Source: Rhodococcus oryzae (GTDB taxonomy: Bacteria > Actinomycetota > Actinomycetes > Mycobacteriales > Mycobacteriaceae). Taken from it: 64,000 nucleotides of DNA. This document shows, piece after piece, positions 43,166 to 53,337 of the stretch. The first letter of the stretch is position 1. Each line of letters starts with the position of its first letter. The notes beneath the pieces were generated by a model. The model was not told the origin of the DNA, did no database searches, and worked only from the letters and a program-made list of their open reading frames with translations. The position numbers and the translations under genes were made by a program. Location of the stretch: contig NZ_SUMD01000015.1 in the NCBI RefSeq assembly GCF_005049235.1, forward strand, positions 27,462 to 91,461, in the 5' to 3' direction.

Positions 43166-43732
43166 ATGACTAGCACTGAGAACAAGATCGTTCCCCGTCT
43201 GAAGACCCGCTACCGCGCCGAGATCAAGGACGCGCTGAACGCGGAGTTCGAGTACGCGAACGTCATGCAGATCCCCGGCGTGGTCAAGGTCGTCGTCAAC
43301 ATGGGTGTCGGTGACGCCGCCCGCGACGCGAAGCTGATCAACGGCGCGGTCAACGACCTCGAACTGATCACCGGCCAGAAGCCCGAGATCCGCAAGGCCC
43401 GCAAGTCCATCGCGCAGTTCAAGCTGCGTGAGGGCATGCCCATCGGCGCGCGCGTCACCCTCCGTGGCGACCGCATGTGGGAGTTCCTCGATCGCCTGGT
43501 CAGCATCGCGCTGCCCCGTATCAGGGACTTCCGTGGCCTGTCCGGCAAGCAGTTCGACGGCAACGGCAACTACACCTTCGGTCTCAACGAGCAGTCGATG
43601 TTCCACGAGATCGATGTGGACAAGATCGATCGCCCGCGCGGTATGGACATCACCGTCGTGACGACCGCGACCAACAACGAAGAAGGCCGTGCCCTGCTCA
43701 AGCACCTCGGCTTCCCGTTCAAGGAGAACTGA
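43166..43732 (+). CDS. rplE: 50S ribosomal protein L5
   Basis: 188 residues. 5S rRNA binder in the central protuberance; typical blocks [17 protein letters not shown] and [19 protein letters not shown]. Start at 43166 follows the rplX stop by one base; an earlier GTG inside rplX is rejected by family length. Confidence 0.97.
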   Translation: MTSTENKIVPRLKTRYRAEIKDALNAEFEYANVMQIPGVVKVVVNMGVGDAARDAKLINGAVNDLELITGQKPEIRKARKSIAQFKLREGMPIGARVTLRGDRMWEFLDRLVSIALPRIRDFRGLSGKQFDGNGNYTFGLNEQSMFHEIDVDKIDRPRGMDITVVTTATNNEEGRALLKHLGFPFKEN

Positions 43733-43735
43733 GCC

Positions 43736-43921
43736 ATGGCGAAGAAGGCACTGGTCAACAAGGCCAACAAGAAGCCCAAGTTCGCGGTGCGCGCCTACAC
43801 CCGCTGCCAGCGGTGCGGCCGTCCCCACTCGGTGTTCCGCAAGTTCGGCCTGTGCCGAATCTGCGTTCGCGAGATGGCGCACGCGGGCGAGCTGCCGGGC
43901 GTTCACAAGAGCTCCTGGTAG
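43736..43921 (+). CDS. rpsZ: 30S ribosomal protein S14 type Z
   Basis: 61 residues, the short zinc-binding form. Two pairs of cysteines, CQRC and CRIC, make the zinc ribbon. Bacteria of this group often keep a second, zinc-independent S14 elsewhere; none is in the window. Confidence 0.97.
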   Translation: MAKKALVNKANKKPKFAVRAYTRCQRCGRPHSVFRKFGLCRICVREMAHAGELPGVHKSSW

Positions 43922-44063
43922 CCACAACACTTCTGGCTTGCATCCGTGAGCCAGTCCAAAGGAAAACCCCTTCGCTGTAGGCCCACGACCGGCAGGCGCT
44001 CCACGAGTGCCGGACCCGGTGTTGCATGGGAACCGCTGCGAGAAAGGTGAACAGGTCAACCCC

Positions 44064-44462
44064 ATGACCATGACCGATCCAATCGCAGACTTCTTGACGC
44101 GTCTGCGCAACGCCAACTCGGCGTACCACGACGAGGTGAAGCTTCCCCACTCGAAGATCAAGGCGAACATCGCCGAGATCCTCAAGCGCGAGGGTTACAT
44201 CTCCGATTTCCGTACCGAGGACGCCGAGGTGGGCAAGACCCTCATCGTCGACCTGAAGTACGGACCCAGCCGTGAGCGCAGCCTCGCGGGTGTCCGGCGC
44301 GTTTCCAAGCCCGGCCTCCGGGTTTACGCGAAGTCCACCAACCTGCCCAAGGTCCTGGGCGGCCTCGGCGTGGCGATCATCTCCACGTCCTCCGGCCTGC
44401 TCACGGATCGTCAGGCGGCCAAGCAGGGCGTCGGCGGCGAAGTCCTCGCCTACGTCTGGTAA
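44064..44462 (+). CDS. rpsH: 30S ribosomal protein S8
   Basis: 132 residues starting [18 protein letters not shown]. Central 16S rRNA binder and, in E. coli, the translational repressor of the spc operon. It is preceded by a 142-bp gap after rpsZ that shows no promoter or gene; an AGAAAGGTGA stretch lies upstream of the ATG. Confidence 0.97.
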   Translation: MTMTDPIADFLTRLRNANSAYHDEVKLPHSKIKANIAEILKREGYISDFRTEDAEVGKTLIVDLKYGPSRERSLAGVRRVSKPGLRVYAKSTNLPKVLGGLGVAIISTSSGLLTDRQAAKQGVGGEVLAYVW

Positions 44463-44476
44463 GGGAGGCCACCACA

Positions 44477-45016
44477 ATGTCGCGTATTGGAAAGATTCCG
44501 GTCACCGTCCCCGCGGGCGTTGACGTCACCATCGAAGGCCAGAACGTCTCGGTCAAGGGCCCCAAGGGCACCCTGGCGCTGACGATCGCCGAGCCGATCA
44601 GCGTTGCCAAGAGCGAGGACGGTGCCCTTCTGGTCACCCGTCCGGACGACGAGCGTCGCAGCCGCGCGCTGCACGGCCTCTCGCGCACCCTGGTCGCCAA
44701 CCTGATCACCGGTGTCACCGAGGGCTACACCACGAAGATGGAGATCCACGGCGTGGGTTACCGCGTCGCGCTCAAGGGCAAGGACCTCGAGTTCGCGCTG
44801 GGTTACAGCCACCCGGTGCCGATCGAGGCCCCCGAGGGCATCACCTTCGTCGTCGAGACGCCCACCCGGTTCTCGGTCTCGGGTATCGACAAGCAGAAGG
44901 TCGGCCAGATCTCGGCCAACATCCGTCGTCTTCGCCGTCCGGACCCGTACAAGGGTAAGGGCGTGCGTTACGAGGGTGAGCAGATCCGCCGCAAGGTCGG
45001 AAAGACGGGTAAGTGA
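44477..45016 (+). CDS. rplF: 50S ribosomal protein L6
   Basis: 179 residues, two repeats of the same fold. Starts [17 protein letters not shown] and ends with the conserved [16 protein letters not shown] block. Sits near the GTPase-associated centre. Confidence 0.98.
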   Translation: MSRIGKIPVTVPAGVDVTIEGQNVSVKGPKGTLALTIAEPISVAKSEDGALLVTRPDDERRSRALHGLSRTLVANLITGVTEGYTTKMEIHGVGYRVALKGKDLEFALGYSHPVPIEAPEGITFVVETPTRFSVSGIDKQKVGQISANIRRLRRPDPYKGKGVRYEGEQIRRKVGKTGK

Positions 45017-45017
45017 T

Positions 45018-45425
45018 ATGAGCCAGACTGCAAACCAGAAAGCCAAGCGGATTCCGCTGGGCAAGGATGCGTCCACCACGCGTCGTCTCTCGAAGACGCG
45101 TCGTCACTTCCGTCTGCGCAAGAAGGTCTCGGGCACGCCCGAGCGTCCGCGCCTGGTCGTGAACCGGTCCTCGCGCCACATCCACGTCCAGCTCGTGGAC
45201 GACCTGGCCGGCCGCACCCTGGCCGCCGCGTCGACCATCGAGCCGGACCTGCGTGCGGTCGAGGGCGACAAGAAGGCCCTGAGCGCGAAGGTCGGTCAGC
45301 TGATCGCCGAGCGCGCGAAGGCAGCCGGCGTCGAGGCCGTGGTCTTCGACCACGGTGGCCACGGCTACCACGGTCGCATCGCGGCCCTGGCGGACGCTGC
45401 TCGCGAAGGCGGGTTGAAGTTCTGA
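45018..45425 (+). CDS. rplR: 50S ribosomal protein L18
   Basis: 135 residues ([19 protein letters not shown]). Binds 5S rRNA with L5; the [22 protein letters not shown]-terminus is canonical (shown partly: [15 protein letters not shown]). Start lies one base after the rplF stop. Confidence 0.97.
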   Translation: MSQTANQKAKRIPLGKDASTTRRLSKTRRHFRLRKKVSGTPERPRLVVNRSSRHIHVQLVDDLAGRTLAAASTIEPDLRAVEGDKKALSAKVGQLIAERAKAAGVEAVVFDHGGHGYHGRIAALADAAREGGLKF

Positions 45426-45456
45426 TGATGAAGTTCACGAATGGAAGGACAGTCTG

Positions 45457-46107
45457 ATGCCGGGACGTCAGAGGCGTGACGGCGGCAGCGGACCCGCCGG
45501 ACAGAATGGCCCCAACACCGGGGACAACCGCGGCGGCGGCGACCGCCGTGGCGGCGGTCGTGACGATCGTCGTGGCGGCCAGGCGGCCCCGAAGTCGGAC
45601 CATATCGAGCGCGTTGTCACCATCAACCGCGTGTCGAAGGTCGTCAAGGGTGGTCGTCGCTTCAGCTTCACCGCCCTCGTGATCGTGGGCGACGGCAACG
45701 GGCTCGTTGGCGTCGGTTACGGCAAGGCCAAGGAAGTTCCCGCGGCCATCCAGAAGGGTGTCGAGGAGGCTCGCAAGAGCTTCTTCCGCGTTCCGATGAT
45801 CGGCGGCACCATCACTCACCCCATCCAGGGTGAGGCGGCTGCCGGTGTGGTCATGCTCCGTCCGGCCAGCGCCGGTACCGGTGTCATCGCCGGTGGCGCG
45901 GTGCGTGCCGTGCTCGAGTGCGCGGGTATCCACGACATCCTGTCGAAGTCGCTCGGTAGCGACAACGCAATCAACGTCGTTCACGCGACCGTCGCCGCCC
46001 TCAAGGGCCTCCAGCGTCCCGAGGAGGTGGCCGCTCGCCGCGGTCTGCCCATCGAGGACGTGGCCCCGGCCGGCATGCTGCGTGCACGTGCGGGACAGGG
46101 AGTCTGA
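45457..46107 (+). CDS. rpsE: 30S ribosomal protein S5
   Basis: 216 residues; E. coli S5 has 167. The extra part is a Gly/Arg/Asp-rich N-terminal extension (about 1-45, [19 protein letters not shown]) as in other actinobacteria. The S5 double-stranded RNA-binding domain and the accuracy-related C-terminal domain are intact. GGAAGGAC precedes the ATG. Confidence 0.97.
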   Translation: MPGRQRRDGGSGPAGQNGPNTGDNRGGGDRRGGGRDDRRGGQAAPKSDHIERVVTINRVSKVVKGGRRFSFTALVIVGDGNGLVGVGYGKAKEVPAAIQKGVEEARKSFFRVPMIGGTITHPIQGEAAAGVVMLRPASAGTGVIAGGAVRAVLECAGIHDILSKSLGSDNAINVVHATVAALKGLQRPEEVAARRGLPIEDVAPAGMLRARAGQGV

Positions 46108-46108
46108 G

Positions 46109-46288
46109 ATGGCTGAACTTAAGGTCACCCAGGTAAAGAGCTCGATCGGTACCAAGAAGAACCAGCGCGACAGCCTGCGCACCCTCGGTCTGAAGGGCAT
46201 CCGTCAGACCGTCGTCCGCGAGGACAACGCGCAGAACCGTGGCCTGGTCAACGTGGTCCGCCACCTCGTCACAGTTGAGGAGGTCTAA
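46109..46288 (+). CDS. rpmD: 50S ribosomal protein L30
   Basis: 59 residues: [20 protein letters not shown] and the [19 protein letters not shown] core (GLKGIRQ). Small 50S protein found between rpsE and rplO in many bacteria. ATG two bases after the rpsE stop. Confidence 0.96.
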   Translation: MAELKVTQVKSSIGTKKNQRDSLRTLGLKGIRQTVVREDNAQNRGLVNVVRHLVTVEEV

Positions 46289-46290
46289 CC

Positions 46291-46734
46291 ATGACCATCA
46301 AGTTGCACCACCTGCGCCCCGCCCCCGGTGCCAAGTCCGACAAGATCCGCGTCGGTCGAGGCGAGGGCGGCAAGCGAGGTAAGACCGCAGGTCGCGGCAC
46401 GAAGGGCACCAAGGCCCGCAAGAACGTGCCCGCAGCCTTCGAGGGTGGACAGATGCCGCTGCACATGCGTCTGCCCAAGCTCAAGGGATTCAAGAACCCG
46501 TTCCGGACCGAGTACCAGGTCGTCAACGTGGGCGATATCGCCCGGCTGTTCCCCAATGGTGGGACCATCGGCGTTGCCGAGCTCGTCGAGGCCGGCGCGG
46601 TTCGCAAGAACCAGCTCGTGAAGGTCCTCGGCGACGGAGAGCTCACGGTGTCCGTTCAGGTCACCGCGAACAAGTTCACCGGTGCCGCCAAGGAGAAGAT
46701 CGCCGCTGCCGGTGGGACGACCACCGAGCTGTGA
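46291..46734 (+). CDS. rplO: 50S ribosomal protein L15
   Basis: 147 residues. Late-assembling 50S protein; glycine/lysine-rich N-terminus ([18 protein letters not shown]) and globular C-terminus. Two bases after rpmD. Followed by a hairpin terminator, so secY is likely to have its own promoter. Confidence 0.97.
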   Translation: MTIKLHHLRPAPGAKSDKIRVGRGEGGKRGKTAGRGTKGTKARKNVPAAFEGGQMPLHMRLPKLKGFKNPFRTEYQVVNVGDIARLFPNGGTIGVAELVEAGAVRKNQLVKVLGDGELTVSVQVTANKFTGAAKEKIAAAGGTTTEL

Positions 46735-46755
46735 TCCACCAGTAGGTCGAGACCG

Positions 46756-46794
46756 ATGGCCGCAGCGCATCCCGAAGGGGCGTGCTGCGGCCAT
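46756..46794 (+). terminator. Terminator after rplO
   Basis: Perfect 11-bp stem (46756-46766 with 46784-46794) closing a 17-nt interior that can pair further (CCC/GGG). No long T run, as is common in actinobacteria. Confidence 0.75.
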
Positions 46795-46845
46795 TCGTCT
46801 AACCTGACTCACACGGTCTATCGGGGCTGAGTGAACGGGTGCCAC

Positions 46846-46860
46846 TGCTAGTGTTCTAAA
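46846..46860 (+). promoter_or_regulatory. Possible secY promoter (extended -10)
   Basis: TGC-TAGTGT (-10 at 46849-46854) lies 62 nt before the secY start, in the 182-bp gap after the rplO terminator. No good -35 is seen. Confidence 0.35.
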
Positions 46861-46916
46861 GTTCATTTCGCCTCGTGAGCGATCCCGCTCGCGTTCTGCC
46901 AGTGCCAGGAGGATCT

Positions 46917-48227
46917 TTGCTTTCCGCCTTCGTCTCGGCCCTCAGGACTCCCGACCTGAGGCGGAAGATCCTCTTCGCCCTCGGCATCATCGCGTTGTAC
47001 CGGTTCGGTGCGACGCTGCCGTCGCCCGGCGTCGACTACGCGAACGTCAAGACCTGTATCGATCAGATCTCCGGTGGTGAGTCGGCGGGTATCTACTCGC
47101 TGATCAACCTGTTCTCCGGCGGTGCGTTGCTGCAGCTGTCGGTGTTCGCGATCGGCATCATGCCGTACATCACGGCGAGCATCATCGTGCAGCTGTTGAC
47201 GGTGGTCATCCCCAGGTTCGAGGAACTCCGCAAGGAGGGCCAGTCGGGCCAGGCGAAGATGACCCAGTACACGCGGTACCTGTCGATCGCGTTGGCCATC
47301 CTCCAGTCCACCGGCATCGTCGCGCTCGCAGCGCGCGGTCAGCTGTTGCAGGGCTGCCAGGAAGACATCATCGCCGACCAGTCCATCTTCGGCCTGGTGA
47401 CCATCGTCCTGGTGATGACGGCCGGTGCGGCCCTGGTGATGTGGTTCGGCGAGCTGATCACCGAGCGCGGTGTCGGCAACGGCATGTCGTTGCTGATCTT
47501 CTCGGGTATCGCCTCGCGCATGCCTGCGGAGGGCGGGGCGATCCTCGACAGCCGCGGCGGACTGATCTTCGCGATGGTCTGTGTCGCGGCACTCGCCCTC
47601 ATCGCGGGCGTGGTCTTCGTCGAGCAGGGCCAGCGGCGCATCCCGGTGCAGTACGCCAAGCGGATGGTCGGCAGGAAGATGTACGGCGGCTCCTCGACGT
47701 ACCTGCCGCTGAAGGTCAACCAGGCAGGCGTCATCCCGGTGATCTTCGCGTCGTCGCTGCTGTACCTGCCGAACCTGATCGCCCAGCTGACCGGCGCGAG
47801 CACTGCCACCGACCCGAGCTGGTGGCAGCGGTTCATCCAGGAATACCTGGTCAACCCGAGCAACCCGGTCTACATCCTCATCTACTTCCTGCTCATCGTC
47901 TTCTTCACCTACTTCTACGTCGCGATCACCTTCAATCCCGAAGAGCGCGCGGACGAGATGAAGAAGTTCGGTGGCTTCATCCCGGGCATCCGGCCCGGCC
48001 GCCCGACGGCGGACTACCTCAACTACGTGCTCAGCCGCATCACGCTGCCGGGCGCCATCTACCTCGGTCTCATCGCGGTGCTTCCCAACTTCTTCCTCAG
48101 CGGAAGCGCGGGTAGCAGCATCTTCGGTGGTGCGGCAGTGCTGATTCTCGTCAGCGTCGGCCTCGACACCGTCAAGCAGATCGAGAGTCAACTCATGCAG
48201 CGCAACTACGAAGGGTTCCTCAAGTGA
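46917..48227 (+). CDS. secY: Protein translocase subunit SecY
   Basis: 436 residues from the TTG at 46917 ([20 protein letters not shown]), matching the mycobacterial SecY start and preceded by AGGAGG (46907-46912). The upstream GTG at 46875 would add 14 unrelated residues. Ten membrane helices form the Sec channel; the plug region, the [22 protein letters not shown] loop (in part [18 protein letters not shown]) and [15 protein letters not shown] end are canonical. Overlaps adk by four bases. Confidence 0.97.
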   Translation: MLSAFVSALRTPDLRRKILFALGIIALYRFGATLPSPGVDYANVKTCIDQISGGESAGIYSLINLFSGGALLQLSVFAIGIMPYITASIIVQLLTVVIPRFEELRKEGQSGQAKMTQYTRYLSIALAILQSTGIVALAARGQLLQGCQEDIIADQSIFGLVTIVLVMTAGAALVMWFGELITERGVGNGMSLLIFSGIASRMPAEGGAILDSRGGLIFAMVCVAALALIAGVVFVEQGQRRIPVQYAKRMVGRKMYGGSSTYLPLKVNQAGVIPVIFASSLLYLPNLIAQLTGASTATDPSWWQRFIQEYLVNPSNPVYILIYFLLIVFFTYFYVAITFNPEERADEMKKFGGFIPGIRPGRPTADYLNYVLSRITLPGAIYLGLIAVLPNFFLSGSAGSSIFGGAAVLILVSVGLDTVKQIESQLMQRNYEGFLK

Positions 48228-48769
48228 GACTTGTCCTCCTTGGTCCTCCCGGTGCCGGTAAGGGCACTCAGGCCGCCATCCTGTCGGAAAAGCTCGGCGT
48301 TCCGCACATCTCCACGGGCGACCTGTTCCGCGCCAACATCGGGCAGCAGACGGCGCTTGGGCTCGAGGCGAAGAAGTACCTCGACGCGGGCGACCTGGTG
48401 CCCAGTGAGATCACCAACAACATGGTTCGCGCCCGGGTCTCCGAGCCGGACGCCGTGAACGGTTTCCTGCTCGACGGCTTCCCCCGCACGGTCGATCAGG
48501 CGCAGGCGCTCGAGGGCATCCTCGGCGAGCTCAACGCCAAGCTCGACGGCGTGCTCGCGTTCGAGGTCGACGACGACGTCGTGGTGGAGCGGATGCTCGC
48601 CCGCGGTCGCGCGGACGATACGGAAGACGTGATCCGGAACCGGATGCGTGTCTACCGCGAGGAGACCGCTCCGCTGCTGGACCACTACGCGGGTCAGATC
48701 GTCACCGTCGACGCAGTCGGCGAGGTCGACGAGGTCAACGCGCGCGCACTCGCCGCGCTCGGTAAGTAA
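48224..48769 (+). CDS. adk: Adenylate kinase
   Basis: 181 residues, the short-LID bacterial form (LID replaced by [13 protein letters not shown], no zinc cysteines). P-loop GPPGAGKGT at 7-15, AMP-binding ISTGDLFR and LDGFPRT. Interconverts ATP + AMP and 2 ADP. GTG start overlaps the secY stop (GTGA). Confidence 0.98.
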   Translation: MRLVLLGPPGAGKGTQAAILSEKLGVPHISTGDLFRANIGQQTALGLEAKKYLDAGDLVPSEITNNMVRARVSEPDAVNGFLLDGFPRTVDQAQALEGILGELNAKLDGVLAFEVDDDVVVERMLARGRADDTEDVIRNRMRVYREETAPLLDHYAGQIVTVDAVGEVDEVNARALAALGK

Positions 48770-48778
48770 GAGGCAGTC

Positions 48779-49573
48779 GTGGGGTTTCGTCGTAAGAAGG
48801 TCGTTCCCTTCCGTACCGCGGGCGAGCTGGACGCGATGGCGGCGGCAGGCGCCGTCGTCGGAGCGACGCTCGTCGCGGTGCGCAATGCGGCGAAACCCGG
48901 CGTGAGCACCCTCGAGCTCGATCAGCTGGCCGAGCAGACCATCCGTGACGCCGGTGCCGTGCCGTCGTTCCTCGGGTACCACGGGTTCACCGGTTCGATC
49001 TGCTCGTCGGTGAACGATCGTGTGGTGCATGGGATCCCGTCGGCCGAGGACGTTCTCGTCGAGGGTGACCTGGTGTCCATCGACTGCGGCGCGATCCTCG
49101 ACGGCTGGCACGGCGACTCCGCCTGGACGTTCGGTGTCGGCACGATCATCGAGGCCGACGAGCTGCTCAGCGAGGCCACCAAGCTGTCGATGGAGGCGGG
49201 CATCGCGGCGATGATCGCAGGCAACCGCCTCACCGACGTTTCGCATGCGATCGAGCTGGGCACCCTGGCCGCCGCGAAGGCCCACGGACGCAAGTACGGC
49301 ATCGTCGACGGGTACGGCGGTCACGCCATCGGCCGCGAGATGCACATGGATCCGTTCCTGCCGAACGAGGGGGCACCCGGCAAGGGACCCGAACTCGTCA
49401 TCGGCTCCGTATTGGCCATCGAGCCGATGCTGACCCTGGGTACCCACGAGACCGTGGTGCTCGAGGACGAGTGGACCGTCGTGACCACCGACGGATCCAG
49501 GGCGGCGCACTGGGAGCACACCGTCGCGGTCACCGAGGACGGACCGCGGATCCTGACGCTCCGCCCCGAGTAG
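48779..49573 (+). CDS. map: Methionine aminopeptidase, type I
   Basis: 264 residues. Removes the N-terminal Met from new proteins. The metal ligands are visible: Asp in SIDCGA and GDSAWTF, His in GHAIGREMH, Glu in AIEPML and in AHWEHT. GTG start 10 nt after the adk stop. Last gene of the secY-adk-map unit. Confidence 0.97.
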   Translation: MGFRRKKVVPFRTAGELDAMAAAGAVVGATLVAVRNAAKPGVSTLELDQLAEQTIRDAGAVPSFLGYHGFTGSICSSVNDRVVHGIPSAEDVLVEGDLVSIDCGAILDGWHGDSAWTFGVGTIIEADELLSEATKLSMEAGIAAMIAGNRLTDVSHAIELGTLAAAKAHGRKYGIVDGYGGHAIGREMHMDPFLPNEGAPGKGPELVIGSVLAIEPMLTLGTHETVVLEDEWTVVTTDGSRAAHWEHTVAVTEDGPRILTLRPE

Positions 49574-49590
49574 GCGCACACAATCCCATC

Positions 49591-49624
49591 GGGCATCCAC
49601 GGTCGACTCCGACCGTGGGTGCCC
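49591..49624 (+). terminator. Terminator after map
   Basis: 15-bp stem (49591-49605 with 49610-49624, one wobble pair) and ACTC loop, followed by GTTCTGGTTT. Confidence 0.88.
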
Positions 49625-49668
49625 GTTCTGGTTTCGGGGGCAGGCGGATCCGGGCTCGGCGCGACTTG

Positions 49669-49685
49669 CCTAAGGGAGTGTTAGG
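49669..49685. promoter_or_regulatory. Small inverted repeat upstream of kgtP
   Basis: CCTAA (49669-49673) and TTAGG (49681-49685) flank seven bases, 84 bp before the transporter start. It could be an operator for a dimeric regulator, perhaps the neighbouring response regulator; no family consensus was matched. Confidence 0.25.
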
Positions 49686-49769
49686 AAAGCCGCGCAGGCC
49701 TTCCCGCCCTTTGTGACAGCGACCACAGTATCTCCGAGCGGCGCAATGGGGCGTCCGGAAGGAGATCTG

Positions 49770-51131
49770 ATGAGCACGACAAAGAACGTCGGTGAGCGGA
49801 GAGTCGTCGCCAACGTGCTGCGTGGGTCGATCGGCAACCTGGTCGAGTGGTACGACTGGTACGTCTACGCAGCGTTCAGCGTGTACTTCGCGAAGGCGTT
49901 CTTCCCGGAGGGGGAGCCGACCGCCCAGCTGCTGTCCACCGCGGCCGTGTTCGCCGTCGGATTCCTGATGCGCCCCCTCGGCGGCTGGGCGCTCGGCCGC
50001 TACGCGGACAAGTTCGGCAGGCGGTCCGCGCTCACCCTGTCGGTGACGGTGATGGCGGCGGGGTCGCTGATGATCGCGCTGACACCGGGCTTCGCCACGA
50101 TCGGTATCGCGGCTCCCGTGCTGCTGCTCCTCGCGCGCCTGCTGCAGGGCCTATCCGTAGGTGGTGAGTACGCCACCAGCGCGACCTACCTGTCGGAGGT
50201 GGCCTCGCCTGGTAAGCGCGGGTTCTATTCGAGCTTCCAGTACGTGACGCTCGTGGCAGGCCAGCTCACGGCCCTCGGCGTGCAGATCGTGCTGCAGCAG
50301 GTACTGACCTCCGAGCAGATGTACAGCTGGGGCTGGCGGATCCCGTTCCTGATCGGCGCCACCGGTGCGGTGGTGGTGATGCTGCTTCGTCGTGGCATGG
50401 ACGAATCGGAGTCGTTCCGGGCCGAGACCGCGCGAAACGCGCAGGCGCCGGCGGAGTCCCGCGGCTCGCTGCGGGTCCTGCTCCAGTACCCGCGCGAGTG
50501 TCTGCTGGTGGTCGGGCTGACGATCGGCGGCACCGTCGCGTTCTACACGTACACCACATACATGCAGAAGTTCATGATCAACACCTCCGGCATCTCGAAG
50601 ACGACGGTCGCGTGGATCAACTTCGTCGCGCTGCTCGCCTTCGTCGTGCTGCAGCCGCTGGCCGGTGCGCTGTCGGACCGCATCGGCAGGCGCAAGTTGC
50701 TGATCTTCTTCGGCGTCGGCGGCACGGTGCTGACGGTGCCGATCATGACCGTGCTGGCACAGACCACCAATCCGTTCGCCGCCTTCGGTCTGATGATGCT
50801 GGCGCTGGTGTTGGTCACCGGCTACACCTCCATCAACTCGATCGTGAAGGCCGAGCTGTTCCCGACGAAGATCCGGGCCCTCGGCGTCGGGCTCCCGTAC
50901 GCGTTGACGGTGGCGATCTTCGGCGGCACCGCCGAGTTGATCGCGCTCGGACTGAAGAAGGCAGGCCACGAGTCGATGTTCTTCTGGTACGTCGCCGGTT
51001 GCGTGGCCATCTCGCTGATCACCTACTTCTTCATGCGGGAAACATCGGCGCAGTCCACCATTGAGGCAGAGGCCGGTGCCGCCGCCGGAGCCGATGCACG
51101 GGACAGGGAGATCGTTGGCGTCCACAACTGA
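49770..51131 (+). CDS. kgtP: KgtP-type 2-oxoglutarate:H+ symporter (MFS)
   Basis: 453 residues from the ATG at 49770, which has GGAAGGAG upstream; the open frame from 49713 has no such site. Twelve membrane segments of the metabolite:H+ symporter family. It follows E. coli KgtP closely: GNLVEWYDWYVYAAFSVYFA, RPLGGWALGRYADKFGRR, LLLARLLQGLSVGGEYATSA, KGFYxSFQYVTL equivalent and FYTYTTYMQKFMINT. Likely imports 2-oxoglutarate or a similar dicarboxylate. The sensor system follows 51 bp downstream on the same strand and probably controls it. Confidence 0.88.
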   Translation: MSTTKNVGERRVVANVLRGSIGNLVEWYDWYVYAAFSVYFAKAFFPEGEPTAQLLSTAAVFAVGFLMRPLGGWALGRYADKFGRRSALTLSVTVMAAGSLMIALTPGFATIGIAAPVLLLLARLLQGLSVGGEYATSATYLSEVASPGKRGFYSSFQYVTLVAGQLTALGVQIVLQQVLTSEQMYSWGWRIPFLIGATGAVVVMLLRRGMDESESFRAETARNAQAPAESRGSLRVLLQYPRECLLVVGLTIGGTVAFYTYTTYMQKFMINTSGISKTTVAWINFVALLAFVVLQPLAGALSDRIGRRKLLIFFGVGGTVLTVPIMTVLAQTTNPFAAFGLMMLALVLVTGYTSINSIVKAELFPTKIRALGVGLPYALTVAIFGGTAELIALGLKKAGHESMFFWYVAGCVAISLITYFFMRETSAQSTIEAEAGAAAGADARDREIVGVHN

Positions 51132-51182
51132 CCGCGAGCTTCGCCCGCCGACACTTCTCCGGAGCGGGGGGAGGGTCCGCGC

Positions 51183-51848
51183 GTGCGGATAGCGGTGGTG
51201 GAGGACGACGACGGGGTCGGCGATGCGTTGATCGAGGCACTCGGGGCCCGCGGCCACGTCGCCGAGCGCATGCGGCGCGGCTCGGACCTGCTCGTGGCGC
51301 ACCGCGGATTCGACGCGGTGATCCTCGATCTCGGCCTGCCCGACGCGGACGGCCTCCAGGTGCTGCGGCAGCTGCGTGAGGTGAGCTCGGTCCCGGTCCT
51401 CATCCTCACCGCGCGCAGCGACGAGCGGTCGATCGTTCGAGGTCTGCGCGGTGGCGCCGACGACTACCTGGTGAAGCCGCCGCGCATCGCGGAGCTCACG
51501 GCGCGGCTGGACACCGTCACCAGGCGCGCCGCGCAGGCGCCGTCGCCCGCGCGCGCCGCAGACGTGGTGGTCACCGGCGATGTCCGGGTGGACCGGCGCG
51601 CGCGCATCGTCGAGGTGGACGGGGTGGACATCGGGCTGACAACGAAGGAGTTCGCACTGGTGGAGGTGCTCGTCGAACGGCCGGGGTCCGCGGTGAGCAG
51701 GCAACAGTTGATGGACCGGATCTGGGGCGACGCGTTCGTCGCCGTCTCACGGTCGCTGGACGTGCACATGACCGGTCTGCGATCGAAGCTGAACCGGCCG
51801 GGACTCATCACGACGATCAGAGGATTCGGTTACCGGTGGGGTTCGTGA
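51183..51848 (+). CDS. OmpR-family response regulator
   Basis: 221 residues. Receiver domain with acidic cluster EDDD (7-10), phospho-acceptor Asp49 (ILDLGLPDADG), Thr in LILTARS and Lys in DYLVKPP; then a winged-helix DNA-binding domain ending SKLNRPGLITTIRGFGYRW. GTG start with GGGGAGG upstream. In the same cluster as kinase, TAXI protein and KgtP. Resembles TctD/QseB-type regulators of carboxylate uptake; that ligand is inferred from context. Confidence 0.93.
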   Translation: MRIAVVEDDDGVGDALIEALGARGHVAERMRRGSDLLVAHRGFDAVILDLGLPDADGLQVLRQLREVSSVPVLILTARSDERSIVRGLRGGADDYLVKPPRIAELTARLDTVTRRAAQAPSPARAADVVVTGDVRVDRRARIVEVDGVDIGLTTKEFALVEVLVERPGSAVSRQQLMDRIWGDAFVAVSRSLDVHMTGLRSKLNRPGLITTIRGFGYRWGS

Positions 51849-51867
51849 CCGGAAGGGAGACCCCGCG

Positions 51868-53337
51868 ATGCGCCGACGTCTGCTCGCCGCGCTGACGGGG
51901 TTCGCCGCCCTCGCGGTGCTGGCGTTCGCGGTGCCGTTGACGCTGACCGTCGCCACCAACCGCACGCAACAGCTCGTGCTGGCGCGCAGTGGCGATGCGG
52001 ACAGGTTCGCATTGCTCTCCGGCGACGCGGTGGGATCGGGTGACGCCAGAGCCCTTGCCGACGAGGTGGCGCGGTACTCGGACCTCTACTCCGAGGGCGT
52101 GCTCGTCGTCGACGCGCGGGGCGCCGTGGTGGTCGAGGCAGGCATCGAGCGGAGCGATCCCGCCATCGGTGACGCCGTCGCGGCCGCCCGCCGCAACCAG
52201 CGGCCCGCGGTGACCGAGCGGCTGATGCCGTGGAGCGCGCCCGCCATGCTGGTGGCCCGGCCTGTCGGCACCGGCGTCCAGGTGGACGGCGCGGTGGTGA
52301 TCGAGGCGTCCACGGAACGCGCGCGAACGGACATCGCACGGGCGTGGGCGGTCATCGCGGCCGGAGCGGTGGTCGCAATGGCCGTGTTCACGGCCCTGGC
52401 GCTGGTGTTGAGCCGGTGGGTGCTGCGACCGCTCGGGGAACTGTCCGACGGGGTCGCCGCGTTGACCGCGACCCTGCCGGCCCCGCGGCATGGGCAGGGT
52501 TCGCCCGCCTCGATCGCGCGGCGCTACGGCGGGCCGCCTGAGGTCCGCGAACTGACCGAGTCCTTCGATGCGATGGCGGCGACGGTCGCCGACTCGGCCG
52601 AGGCGCAGCGGCAGCTGGTGGCGGACACCGCGCATGCGATGCGTAATCCGCTGGCGGCCCTCACGATCCGATTGGATTCGCTGGAGACCTCGATCCCGGA
52701 CCGCGCGGCGGACACCTTCCGCGGCGCCGCCGCCGAGGTCGACCGGCTCACCTCCCTCCTCGACGGTCTGCTGGCACTCGCGGTCGCCGAGAGCGCGTCC
52801 GGGTTCGCCCCTGCCGACCCGGCCTCGACGGCGGCTGAACGCTGCGACCCCGTTTCGGTTGCCCACGAACGGGTGGACGCCTGGCATCAGGCGTTTGCGC
52901 GGGCGGGGGTGGAGCTCACCCTTGTCGACCTCGGGCCGTCACACGAGGCGGCGGTCTCGCCCGATGTCCTGGCGCAGATACTGGATGTTCCCTTGAGCAA
53001 CGCGTGCCGATACGCGGGGGCAGGGGCGCACACCCGGATCGCCGTGTCCACCGAGCCGGGGTGGACGAGGATCGAGATCGCGGACGACGGGGTCGGCGTG
53101 TCCCTCGAGGAGGTCGACCGCCTGGACACCCGGTTCTTCCGGGGCACGAGTGCGGCAGGAGGGCCTGCCGGAGGCTCGGGGCTCGGCCTGCCCATCGCGC
53201 GGGCCCTGACCCGGGCCAACCGGGGCACGATGACGATCGCCCGGGTCTCTCCACACGGGCTCGCCGTCAGTGTTCGGTTGCCCGCGACGGACCGGGGACG
53301 CGCAGGTAGCGCGTCCGGCGAGGGGTCGGCGTCGTGA
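51868..53337 (+). CDS. Sensor histidine kinase
   Basis: 489 residues. Membrane helix about 4-28, extracytoplasmic sensor about 30-162, second helix about 163-188, HAMP, DHp with His256 in an atypical H-box (DTAHAMRNPL, not HELRTPL), and an ATPase domain with a degenerate N-box (PLSNACRY, Asn378), DDGVGV and GGSGLGL (436-441). The periplasmic domain could read the TAXI protein encoded next door. AGGGAG precedes the ATG; its stop overlaps the next gene (GTGA). Confidence 0.92.
   Translation: MRRRLLAALTGFAALAVLAFAVPLTLTVATNRTQQLVLARSGDADRFALLSGDAVGSGDARALADEVARYSDLYSEGVLVVDARGAVVVEAGIERSDPAIGDAVAAARRNQRPAVTERLMPWSAPAMLVARPVGTGVQVDGAVVIEASTERARTDIARAWAVIAAGAVVAMAVFTALALVLSRWVLRPLGELSDGVAALTATLPAPRHGQGSPASIARRYGGPPEVRELTESFDAMAATVADSAEAQRQLVADTAHAMRNPLAALTIRLDSLETSIPDRAADTFRGAAAEVDRLTSLLDGLLALAVAESASGFAPADPASTAAERCDPVSVAHERVDAWHQAFARAGVELTLVDLGPSHEAAVSPDVLAQILDVPLSNACRYAGAGAHTRIAVSTEPGWTRIEIADDGVGVSLEEVDRLDTRFFRGTSAAGGPAGGSGLGLPIARALTRANRGTMTIARVSPHGLAVSVRLPATDRGRAGSASGEGSAS

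Noticed and set aside
49666..49685. TTGCCTAA...TTAGG before kgtP as an iron-regulator (IdeR/DtxR) box or a third GGTTGCCTA promoter start
   Set aside because: It does not fit the 19-bp iron-box pattern, lacks the leading GG, and has no -10 five bases upstream.
49713..49769. Upstream start for the KgtP gene
   Set aside because: The extra 19 residues do not match the family and lack an RBS, whereas the ATG at 49770 has GGAAGGAG.
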